A DNA stretch of 64,000 bases, from assembly GCA_030041545.1 (NCBI GenBank), contig JASHNQ010000041.1, positions 1 to 64,000 on the forward strand, given 5' to 3'. The position numbers and the translations under genes are program-made. The notes beneath the pieces are model-generated. The model was not told where the DNA came from and did not search any database. It saw nothing but the letters and a program-made list of their open reading frames with translations. How positions within the stretch are numbered: position 1 is the first letter of the stretch; each line of letters begins with the position of its first letter. Of the stretch, positions 34,567-42,054 are shown one piece after another. The stretch comes from a candidate division FCPU426 bacterium (GTDB lineage Bacteria > Oederibacteriota > Muellerivitia > Muellerivitales > Muellerivitaceae).

Positions 34567-34788
34567 ATGGATGCCCTTCCCTCCGGGACCCCCTTGGATC
34601 CCAATAAAAAAAACAAGATGAACATTGACATCTCCCCCCGTAAGCCGGGGGAGAAGATCCTTTATACCGGACCCCATCTCTGCGTGACCTGCGCCGAGGA
34701 AAACAGGACCGTGAGCGTTTATCTGAAGACGGGCGAAACGGCCCCGGAATGCAAAAACTGCGGTTCCCGCGCCCTTTGGGAACCTTAG
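34567..34788 (+). CDS. Small zinc-ribbon-like protein
   Basis: A 73-aa protein with two CxxC pairs (LCVTC near residue 40 and ECKNCG near residue 63), enough for one zinc-ribbon. A KPGEKILYTGPHLC segment before the first pair recalls the short YjzC-like zinc-ribbon family. Cytoplasmic; role unknown. GGTGGAG precedes the ATG. It follows the aconitase terminator by about 35 bp. Confidence 0.65.
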   Translation: MDALPSGTPLDPNKKNKMNIDISPRKPGEKILYTGPHLCVTCAEENRTVSVYLKTGETAPECKNCGSRALWEP

Positions 34789-35110
34789 CGGGTTTCTGAA
34801 AAAGTCCCTTCCACAGGCAAATTTCCCGGCTCGAACGTTTCGAGACACCCAAATTCCACTAGAATTCAGGTATAGCAAGCTGCATCAAAGGTGATTATTT
34901 TCGTTTTTCAGCGGCCTGCTAGTTTTTCCCACGGAAAAAACTGGAAAAGGGAGCATTGATGAGTTGAGCGGCAGATGAACCGCTCTCTCCTCCGTGTTCT
35001 CCGCAGTGCTGCCCTATCCGTTTTTAGCCTAAATCATTGCCAAAATGCCCCTTTTTGGAAATAATGGTATGTATATTATTGACCGGATATATTCTCGTTA
35101 AAGGGGTTGA
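34789..35110. other. Non-coding gap; no element recognised
   Basis: About 320 bp without a credible gene. A weak pairing (TTTCTGAAAAAG on the left, CGTTTTTCAG near 34905 on the right) is visible, and AAAGGGG lies just before the following ATG. I see no promoter or terminator I would defend. Confidence 0.4.
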
Positions 35111-36043
35111 ATGGCTCACGATTTCACCATTACGTTCCGGGGGGTGCGGGGCAGCATCCCCGTTCCCGGTCCTTCCACGCTTAAAATCGGGGGCAATTCC
35201 TCCTGTGTCCAAGTGAACGTCCTGGACCACACCCTATTCCTGGACGCCGGCACGGGCATCATCGGCGCGGGCCAGCAGTTGGTGCGCGACTTTTTCGCCA
35301 ACCGCGACAAGATGAAGCGCCTCGCCGTGACCATCCTCATTTCCCATACCCATCACGACCACGTCATGGGCCTTCCCTTTTTCCCTCCCCTTTACATCGG
35401 CGATACTTCCCTTTCCATCTTCGGGCCCTCGGTTTATGGGCCGGTGGGCTCCAAAACGGGCTTGGATTATGTGTTGGACATGATGATGGACCAGATGTTC
35501 TTCCCCATCGACCTGAAGGAGACCCATTCCCTCAAGAGAATCTCCACCCTCAAACAATTCGACCAGATTCTCCTGGCGGCGGGCGGCGAGGCCGAGCTCA
35601 TCAATCTCCAGACCGATTTTAAGGCCAGCTTCAAGGACAAGGTCATCGTGAGCCAATACCGGGCCTACAACCATCCCAAGAACGGCACCCTGGTTTATAA
35701 ACTGCAATACGCCGGCAAATCCATCGTCTACGCCACGGATATCGAGGGATATGCGGAGGGGGACAAGCGCCTCATCCAGTTCGCGCGCGGAGCCGACCTG
35801 TTGATCCATGACGCCCAATATTCCGCGGAGCAGTACACCGGGGCCGTTCCCACCCAGGGTTTCGGCCACTCCACCCCGGAAATGGCCTGCTTCGTGGCCA
35901 AGGAGGCGGGGGTGAAACAGCTGGTGCTTTACCACCACGACCCCAACCATGACGATGCGGCCGTGGCCAAGAAGGAAGAAAACGCCAAAAAGCTGTTCCC
36001 GAACTGCCTCTGCGCCTATGAGGGCCTGACGATAGCGGTTTAA
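35111..36043 (+). CDS. MBL-fold metallo-hydrolase
   Basis: A 310-aa metallo-beta-lactamase-fold protein. The opening FRGVRGSIPVPGPST with GGNSSCVQV is typical of a phosphodiesterase-like subgroup often linked to signalling. Metal ligands: HTHHDH (residues 79-84), later His and Asp (ATDIEGY, LLIHDAQYS) and a C-terminal YHHDP motif. A hydrolase of a phosphodiester or similar bond is likely; substrate unknown. AAGGGG precedes the ATG. Confidence 0.88.
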   Translation: MAHDFTITFRGVRGSIPVPGPSTLKIGGNSSCVQVNVLDHTLFLDAGTGIIGAGQQLVRDFFANRDKMKRLAVTILISHTHHDHVMGLPFFPPLYIGDTSLSIFGPSVYGPVGSKTGLDYVLDMMMDQMFFPIDLKETHSLKRISTLKQFDQILLAAGGEAELINLQTDFKASFKDKVIVSQYRAYNHPKNGTLVYKLQYAGKSIVYATDIEGYAEGDKRLIQFARGADLLIHDAQYSAEQYTGAVPTQGFGHSTPEMACFVAKEAGVKQLVLYHHDPNHDDAAVAKKEENAKKLFPNCLCAYEGLTIAV

Positions 36044-36112
36044 TGACGGTCACGCCCGAAGATTTCTTTATCTATCTCTTGGACAGAAAATATCCTTTGA
36101 TTCAAAATTGGA

Positions 36113-36793
36113 TTAGTTGGTCTTGTATTTCTGTATTTTTTCGTGCAGTTCCCGCAATTCCTCTTCCGTGGGGCCCGTGGAGAGGTTTTCCATCTCCTCC
36201 ATCTGGTTGAAGACGTCGAAAAGGATGGACCAGAGCTCCTCCGTGGTGAACTTCCGCTTGTTCAGGAAATACTGGAGGAAGAGCTGGAAACGGATGCTGC
36301 TTTCGTAAAGGTCGACACACCGCACGCCCGAAAGTTCCCCGCTGACCAGGGAGAAGGATTGCAGGACGACCTCCACCTCCTCGATGATCTTCTTCAAAAG
36401 CACCCGTAAGTCAATGTTCTGGATGGCGTCAAAATAAATGGTGTCGAAATGGTCCTTCGAAAGGCTGTCGCGGGTGACACCGTCGTATTTCCGGAAAGCC
36501 TTGCGGAAATCCCGGCCGCTTTCCTGGACTTCCTGCACCAGCCCGACCAGCCTCGCGACCTGGGAAAGGAGGCCCTTCCCGTCGATTTCCTTGGTGGTGG
36601 CTAGTTCGTGGATGTATTGGATGTAATCGTAGGTGGTTTCCGAGCACCGGTGGAAGGCCCGGCTCAAGTCCCCGACCAATTCCGCCGGGGCATGGGCGCC
36701 GCGCAACTGCTTGTCCACGCGGGCCTCAAAATCCCCCTCGGGCCTCCAGGACTTCACGTTTTCCAAAAGTTGTTCCGGCGTTAATTCATCCAT
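36113..36793 (-). CDS. Helical protein of unknown function, last gene of the cysC-yfhO group
   Basis: A 226-aa soluble, charged, almost entirely helical protein I do not recognise (LKKIIEEVEVVLQSF, ESSIRFQLFLQYFLNKR, EELRELHEKIQKY). ATG 36793 is chosen because it lies just 8 bp after the stop of the membrane protein gene; a longer open frame would run back into that gene. It is likely co-transcribed with cysC and the YfhO-like gene. It could be a scaffolding or interaction protein. Confidence 0.6.
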   Translation of the reverse strand: MDELTPEQLLENVKSWRPEGDFEARVDKQLRGAHAPAELVGDLSRAFHRCSETTYDYIQYIHELATTKEIDGKGLLSQVARLVGLVQEVQESGRDFRKAFRKYDGVTRDSLSKDHFDTIYFDAIQNIDLRVLLKKIIEEVEVVLQSFSLVSGELSGVRCVDLYESSIRFQLFLQYFLNKRKFTTEELWSILFDVFNQMEEMENLSTGPTEEELRELHEKIQKYKTN

Positions 36794-36801
36794 GGCGTCT
36801 A

Positions 36802-39039
36802 TTATAGGCTTCGCCGTTTGAGGGCGAGAAGCCCCAAAAAACAGATCCAAGCGGCGATGGAAATCCATTTTCCCACCGTGAAGGCCGTGGGCCGGTATTC
36901 CAGGTAAAAGTGATGGCTCCCCGCCGAAAGGGGGATAGCCCTTTGGAAGCCGTTGGCGGGCAGGACACGGTATTGTTTTTGGGCATCCATTGGGACCGGC
37001 TCCGCTTTCCAACCCGAGTCGTAATTGTCCGAAATCACCAGGATGGCAGGTTGCTTGAGTTCGGCCTTGATTTCCAGGCGGTCCGTGGTGAGGTCCAGGA
37101 CGCTCGCCTTCCCCTGGGATCCTTCGCCGGTTGGCCTCACACCCGGATCGCTTTCCAAAAGCGCCTCGCGCCGTGGGTCGAAAAGGTGGTTGACGGTTTT
37201 ATCCAAAATTTGCGCCTCAGGAAGCACCTCAAAACGGCCCACCAAATAGGCCCGCGGCACTTCCGGCAAGCGGGTCTTCTCAACGGTCAAATGGTCGCCC
37301 CGGTCCCGGAAAACGTAACGAAGCCGCAGCAGTTCCAAGGCCGGCGTGAATTTTTGGAAGAAATAAAGCCTCAAGGCCTCCTGAGGAAAGTCGTAACCCT
37401 GCGTGGCCGCCGCGAAACGGGCGTAACGGTAGGGATTGAGGGGGTCTTCCCCCCAAACGTCATATCCCGATGTTCCCAGGGTGTCATTGCCGTTGTCCAC
37501 CCAGACCCGGTAATTCCCCGGGTCCCCGTCGTAGGTTTTTTGGATGACGGCCACCTTGTCCTGCAGGGCTTTCAGGTCGAAGGAAGGCCTGTTTTCCCAG
37601 GCGAAAGTAAAAAGTTCCAGGAAGGCCAGTCCCAGCAATCCCCAGCGCCAGCGGGGCCGCCGGGTAGCCAGGAAAGCCGTTAAAGCCATCACCCCGAAAA
37701 CAAGGCCGGCCGACAAAAGATGCCAGGCCATTTCATCCGCATGGCCGAGGAATTGCCGGAAAAGGCGGCCTCCTCCCAGCCGGGGCGTGAGGTAAAAAAG
37801 GGCCGCCGCGAAACCGAAAGTCACGGCGGCGGTGAGGGAACCCCGCCGGAGGCTCGGTATCGTCTCCGGCCGCCTGAAAACTTCGTCCAGCCCCAGGGCC
37901 GCCAGGACCACCCCGCAAAGGGTCGTCAAGATCCCCAGTTTGCTGACGCCCCGGAAGTTCCCGAAAAGCGGGAAGGCTTTGACGAAAAGGAGGAACAAAG
38001 GCGTCCTTCTTCCGAAGGAAAGCAGGAGGAAGAAAAGGCCCAACCCCGCGAAAACCTTTTTCTCGGGCCGGGTCGAGGCTTTCAGGGCGAAGAGGGCCAG
38101 GACAAAACCCGTGGCGCTTAAAAAAGGATGGCCCTCCCAGTACATTCCGCCGCCCCAATAATGGTCCCAGCTCCCGAAAAAATTAGGCATCAAAAAACAC
38201 CAGGTCCTCTCGACGGTCATGTCCGCCACGTCCAAGGCCTCCAGGGACAGGTGCTGGATCCGCACGCTTTGGGAAGCGGCGTCCCACCCGGCCAAAAGCT
38301 GCGCCGCCGCCAGGAGGGAGGCCCCGCCGTAAATAAGGACAAACCCCAGCAAGTAGCGGGCTTTCCGCCGTGTGAATCGGAGGGTCAAGAGGACGTAAAA
38401 AAAGGCGCCCATCCCGGTGTAATAGCAATATTGGATGTGCCCGGAAAAAAATTGGAGGGCGAGGGCGAGGATCCCCAGGACCAGCCATTTCGCTCCTTCC
38501 GTTTCCCGGTACTTGTCCAAGGCGAGGAAAACCAAGGGAATCCAAGCCATGGTGCAAAGGTTGGAAAGCTGCCCCGCCACGATGCGGGTGAAAAAAGCTC
38601 CGCTGAACATGAACATCAGGGCGCCCAGCAAGGCTGAAGCCATGTGGGCTCCCCGGCCCTTGAGCCAAAGGTGGGTGAACCATCCGGCCAGGAAAACGTG
38701 CAGTGCGATGCTGGAATTCAGGGCGAAACCCAGCGGCAGGAGCATGAAAAACCAGTTGGGCGGGTAAAGCAGGGCGGACTGGAAGCCGCCGAAAAAGGGC
38801 TCGCCGCAGAAAAGGCGGGGGTTCCAAAGGGCGAGGTGGCCTTTTTTGAGTTCCCCAAAGCCGAACTCACGCCACCAGACGAATTGTTTCGTCAGGTCTC
38901 CGGGATGGGAAAGGACCCAATGACCGGCCGGGTCCAGGAAACGGTTGAAAAGGAGGAGGACCGCCGAAAGCAGGAACAGGGTGGCCGTGGAGTTGGGATG
39001 GCGGGAAAAGAAGGAAAGATAGGTTCGGCCTTCCCTCAT
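36802..39039 (-). CDS. YfhO-like polytopic membrane protein
   Basis: A 745-aa protein with about 12 membrane segments over residues 20-480 and a soluble C-terminal domain (about 490-730) before a last membrane segment. The order fits the YfhO/GT-C-like family ([38 protein letters not shown]). Members are implicated in transfer of sugars to cell-surface polymers. Its ATG overlaps the stop of cysC (ATGA), so the genes are translationally coupled. Confidence 0.75.
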   Translation of the reverse strand: MREGRTYLSFFSRHPNSTATLFLLSAVLLLFNRFLDPAGHWVLSHPGDLTKQFVWWREFGFGELKKGHLALWNPRLFCGEPFFGGFQSALLYPPNWFFMLLPLGFALNSSIALHVFLAGWFTHLWLKGRGAHMASALLGALMFMFSGAFFTRIVAGQLSNLCTMAWIPLVFLALDKYRETEGAKWLVLGILALALQFFSGHIQYCYYTGMGAFFYVLLTLRFTRRKARYLLGFVLIYGGASLLAAAQLLAGWDAASQSVRIQHLSLEALDVADMTVERTWCFLMPNFFGSWDHYWGGGMYWEGHPFLSATGFVLALFALKASTRPEKKVFAGLGLFFLLLSFGRRTPLFLLFVKAFPLFGNFRGVSKLGILTTLCGVVLAALGLDEVFRRPETIPSLRRGSLTAAVTFGFAAALFYLTPRLGGGRLFRQFLGHADEMAWHLLSAGLVFGVMALTAFLATRRPRWRWGLLGLAFLELFTFAWENRPSFDLKALQDKVAVIQKTYDGDPGNYRVWVDNGNDTLGTSGYDVWGEDPLNPYRYARFAAATQGYDFPQEALRLYFFQKFTPALELLRLRYVFRDRGDHLTVEKTRLPEVPRAYLVGRFEVLPEAQILDKTVNHLFDPRREALLESDPGVRPTGEGSQGKASVLDLTTDRLEIKAELKQPAILVISDNYDSGWKAEPVPMDAQKQYRVLPANGFQRAIPLSAGSHHFYLEYRPTAFTVGKWISIAAWICFLGLLALKRRSL

Positions 39040-39581
39040 GGGGGGAGGTATCCCATGTCCTCTAGCTTCTGGAGGACTTTTTCCACGCTTTCCTCGACGC
39101 TCTCCACGTCGGTTTTGCAGGTGACTTCGGGGTTCAGGGGCGGTTCATAAGGGTCATCCACCCCCGTGAAGCCCTTGATCTCGCCGGAACGGGCCTTTTG
39201 GTACAGGCCCTTCAGGTCCCGTGCCTCGCAGACTTCCACGGGGCACCGGGTGTAAACCTCCACGAAGTGCTTGATCCTCTGCCGGTTGTATTCCCGCGCC
39301 TCGCGGTAGGGCGAGATGACCGAGGCGATGACCGCCACGCCATGGCGGGTCAAGATCTGGCATACGAAGCCCACGCGCTTGATGTTCTCATCCCGGTCCT
39401 CGCGGGAGAATCCCAGTCCCTTGGAAAGGTGGGTGCGCACCACGTCCCCGTCCAGGATCTCCACGGGGATTCCCCGGCGCTCCAGTTTCAGGGCCACCCG
39501 TTCGGCGATGGTGGACTTGCCCGACCCCGAGAGGCCGGTGAACCAAAGGGTAAAGCCTTTTTGCAATGTTTTTTCCGCCAT
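39036..39581 (-). CDS. cysC: Adenylylsulfate (APS) kinase
   Basis: A 181-aa APS kinase. P-loop GLSGSGKS (residues 16-23), the DGD motif ([11 protein letters not shown]), [13 protein letters not shown], and the lid segment [23 protein letters not shown]. It makes PAPS from APS with ATP. No ATP sulfurylase gene is adjacent. Its coupling to a YfhO-like membrane protein suggests that PAPS may serve sulfation of a surface polymer, an inference. ATG 39581 has GAGG eight bases upstream; a TTG two codons earlier is possible. Confidence 0.93.
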   Translation of the reverse strand: MAEKTLQKGFTLWFTGLSGSGKSTIAERVALKLERRGIPVEILDGDVVRTHLSKGLGFSREDRDENIKRVGFVCQILTRHGVAVIASVISPYREAREYNRQRIKHFVEVYTRCPVEVCEARDLKGLYQKARSGEIKGFTGVDDPYEPPLNPEVTCKTDVESVEESVEKVLQKLEDMGYLPP

Positions 39582-39778
39582 GGACAAAACCTCGACCGGG
39601 TAAAAAGTCTATGGCACAAACTAATAAGGCCCTTGGGATAAATCAACTTTTTTATGGTCCTTAGATTCCACCAATAAGGCCCCCGTCATAGACACTGGGG
39701 TGCTCTTTCGCTAGACTACCATCCTTAATTTAAAATTCAAAATTGAGAATTCAAAATTCGCCTTCCAAGGAGGAGTTC

Positions 39779-40711
39779 ATGTCCAATCGCCCCAAAATCA
39801 CCGTGGTGGGGGCCGGCAACGTGGGCGCTTCCTGCGCCGCCTGGATGGCCGAGAGGGATTTGGGGGATATCATCCTCTTGGATATCCCGGCCACCAAGGA
39901 CATGCCCAAGGGCAAGGCCCTGGACATGCAGCAGGTGGGCCCCATTTCGGGCTACAACGCCCGCCTGAGTGGCACCACCGACTACGCCGCCACGGCCGAC
40001 TCGGACATCTGTGTGATCACCGCGGGCGTGCCCCGCAAGCCCGGCATGAGCCGGGAAGACCTGGTTTCCATCAACCAGGGCATCGTGGCCGATGTCACTA
40101 AAAAAATCGTAGCTTCCTCGCCCAACGTGATCCTCATCGTGGTGACCAACCCCTTGGACACCATGTGTTCCGTGGCCTATAAGTCTTCCAGCCTTCCCAA
40201 GCACCGGGTCATCGGCCAGGCGGGCGTCCTGGATTCCGCCCGCATGCGGACCTTCCTGGCCCAAGCCGCGGACGTGGCGGTTCAAAACGTCACGGCCGCC
40301 GTCATCGGGGGCCACGGCGACGAGATGGTTCCGCTGGTTCGCTACTGCAACATCGCCGGCATCCCCCTCACGAACCTCCTGAAGAAGGAACGAATCGACG
40401 CCATCGTGGAGCGCACCCGCAAAGGGGGGGGAGAGCTGGTCAACCTGCTGGGTGTTTCCGCCTGGCTGGCGCCCGGCGCCGCGGCCGGCTCCATGGTGGA
40501 AGCCATCTTGAAGGATTCCAAGCTGGTGATCCCCTGCTCCTGCTACCTGGAGGGAGAGTACGGCCTGAAGGGAATGTATTTCGGGGTTTACGCCAAACTG
40601 GGGCGCAAGGGCCTGGAGGCGGTCATCGAGGTTCCCTTGAACGACGAGGAAAAGGCCATGGTGAAAAAATCGGCCGATCTCATCCAAGATACGATGAAAG
40701 CCTTGAAATGA
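39779..40711 (+). CDS. mdh: Malate dehydrogenase (LDH-like class)
   Basis: A 310-aa NAD-dependent enzyme. Dinucleotide motif GAGNVG (residues 11-16), Asp35 after strand two (NAD preference), substrate Arg86 in GVPRKPGMSR, and catalytic His179 in GGHGDEMVPLVRY. Arg rather than Gln at position 86 indicates malate, not lactate. AAGGAGGAG lies before the ATG. With aconitase it gives two citrate-cycle steps in this stretch. The last codons of the gene are duplicated downstream (40685-40912). Confidence 0.95.
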   Translation: MSNRPKITVVGAGNVGASCAAWMAERDLGDIILLDIPATKDMPKGKALDMQQVGPISGYNARLSGTTDYAATADSDICVITAGVPRKPGMSREDLVSINQGIVADVTKKIVASSPNVILIVVTNPLDTMCSVAYKSSSLPKHRVIGQAGVLDSARMRTFLAQAADVAVQNVTAAVIGGHGDEMVPLVRYCNIAGIPLTNLLKKERIDAIVERTRKGGGELVNLLGVSAWLAPGAAAGSMVEAILKDSKLVIPCSCYLEGEYGLKGMYFGVYAKLGRKGLEAVIEVPLNDEEKAMVKKSADLIQDTMKALK

Positions 40712-40912
40712 GAGATCGGCCGTAGCGAGGCCCGGCTTATCCGCCGGAGCTTTAGCGAAGGCGGAAGGGCCGTGGCTACCTCGCCCTTCGACTTTGCCGA
40801 TCTCGTCCGCGAGACAATGAAAGCCTCAAAATTAAGAGATCGGCCGTAACGAGGCCCGGCCTGCGCCCTGAAGCTTGAGCGAAGCTGGAAAGGGCCACCG
40901 CTGCCTTTGATC
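40685..40912. repeat. Tandem partial duplication of the mdh 3' end and its downstream repeat
   Basis: The segment from GAT ACG ATG AAA GCC (mdh codons near the stop, 40688) recurs about 123 bp later as GAG ACA ATG AAA GCC (40811). Both are followed by AGAGATCGGCCGTA and CGAGGCCCGGC. The second copy would encode FADLVRETMKASK against SADLIQDTMKALK in the gene. Each copy then carries a palindromic element, decayed in the second. The 326-bp gap to the next gene is otherwise empty. Confidence 0.8.
40740..40765. repeat. 26-bp palindromic element, copy 3
   Basis: Arms TCCGCC and GGCGGA around the core GGAGCTTTAGCGAA. Same size and core as copies at 4974 and 18728, with different but matched arms. 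A fourth, decayed copy with CTGAAGCTTGAGCGAAGC lies in the duplicated unit near 40861-40890. Confidence 0.7.
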
Positions 40913-41037
40913 TAATTTTTGGCGATTATTTCCCGCGGGTTTCGCATTTACCTCATGTGAATAATCCAGTGAAAGTTTAACTTGGATGGACACGCTCCCC
41001 CTTAGAATATCTTGTTGCTAAACCAAGGGGAGGGACT

Positions 41038-41469
41038 ATGGACATCCATATCAACTTTTGGGCCGTGCTGTTGGCGGCGGCAGCCTATTTCTTGATTGGT
41101 TGGCTTTGGTATTCGGCTCTTTTCGGCAAGATGTTCATGAAACTGACCGGGATGGATAAGCTGAGCAAGAGGGAAAAGGAAAAAATGATGAAAGCGGCCA
41201 TGCCCTCATTCGGCATGGCTTTCGCGGCCTCGCTGCTAACCGCTTATTGCCTGGCCCATTCGGTCGTATCGGGCGCCAGCTTCTACCACGTTTCCGGCGC
41301 GCCGGCGGGGCTCATGGCGGGTTTCTGGACCTGGCTCGGCTTCCTTGTGACCACCCATTTGAACGCCGTACTCTGGGACCGGCAACCCTTGAAACTTTAT
41401 TTTCTCCACATGGGCTACTACCTGGTTTCCTTCCTGGTGATGGGGATGATTTTGGCTCTCATGCCCTGA
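41038..41469 (+). CDS. DUF1761 membrane protein
   Basis: A 143-aa integral membrane protein with four expected segments. The family pattern is visible: IGWLWYSALFGKMFMKLTG near the N-terminus, then a cytoplasmic Lys-rich loop, then the AGFWTWLGFLVTTHLNAVLWDRQP block. Function unknown. AGGGGAGGG precedes the ATG. Confidence 0.88.
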   Translation: MDIHINFWAVLLAAAAYFLIGWLWYSALFGKMFMKLTGMDKLSKREKEKMMKAAMPSFGMAFAASLLTAYCLAHSVVSGASFYHVSGAPAGLMAGFWTWLGFLVTTHLNAVLWDRQPLKLYFLHMGYYLVSFLVMGMILALMP

Positions 41470-41510
41470 CGGCGGCAGATAGGGGTGGATGGTGGCGAAG
41501 TAAGTATATT

Positions 41511-41624
41511 TCAGTGCAAAACCACGGCTTGGATGACCTGCCGCCCGAGCAAGCCGTTACCAGAGTAACTTTCCACCACCGCCAGGTAAACGCCGCTGGC
41601 GAACGTAGTCAACCCCGGGTGAAT
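41511..41624 (-). pseudogene. Remnant of a VLH-ending C-terminal sorting-like domain
   Basis: Read on the minus strand, this stretch encodes [20 protein letters not shown] and then RQVIQAVVLH before a TGA. It closely matches, at protein and DNA level, the end of the 763-aa protein at 51449 ([29 protein letters not shown]). The rest of that domain is absent. The relic starts directly after the stop codon of the small secreted gene at 41625 and is in the same frame. No start codon of its own, so it is a fragment left by recombination or deletion. Confidence 0.8.
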
Positions 41625-42026
41625 TCATAATGAAGACTCATTGCTTTGTAGAATTTGGTTCAATTGGTTTTTTTGGTCGGCGGTGATTTCTTTCTGGCCG
41701 TTTTGGTGGAAGAACTCTTTTTCTTGTTGGCGGATCGCTTTTAAATTTTCCCATGCCGCTTTAGCTTGTTCCTTGGTGATTTTGCCGGTCTTCAAATCCT
41801 TTTGGATTTGCCTCATCTGGGCCCTTACCTGGGCATTCACACTTCGCATGTTCGAACCTATGGAAGACGCATTTGCATTGGCCGATTTACCGAACCCAGC
41901 AATCGGAACATGGACCACCGGCATGGGCGTTCCCGCCTGGCCCGTTCCAACCGTTTTATTCTGCGCCCATGACGCCCCCCCACAAAGCAAAACAACCGAA
42001 GTCGAAAAAGCCATGAATCTATTCAT
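41625..42026 (-). CDS. Small secreted helical protein, copy A
   Basis: A 133-aa protein with a signal peptide (about residues 1-21, ending SWAQ). A Gly/Ser/Val-rich stretch follows, then a helical core of about 75 residues: QMRQIQKDLKTGKITKEQAK, AAWENLKAIRQQEKEFF, QNGQKEITADQKNQLNQIL. The protein from 55939-56289 has the same core (about two thirds identical). Each lies directly downstream of a giant propeller gene, here 28 bp away. GGGAGA precedes ATG 42026. It resembles in style the short periplasmic LTxxQ/Spy-like helical proteins but is not one I can name. Perhaps a partner or chaperone of the giant protein. Confidence 0.7.
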   Translation of the reverse strand: MNRFMAFSTSVVLLCGGASWAQNKTVGTGQAGTPMPVVHVPIAGFGKSANANASSIGSNMRSVNAQVRAQMRQIQKDLKTGKITKEQAKAAWENLKAIRQQEKEFFHQNGQKEITADQKNQLNQILQSNESSL

Positions 42027-42054
42027 CACTTTTCTCCCAGAAACACGGTTTGGG

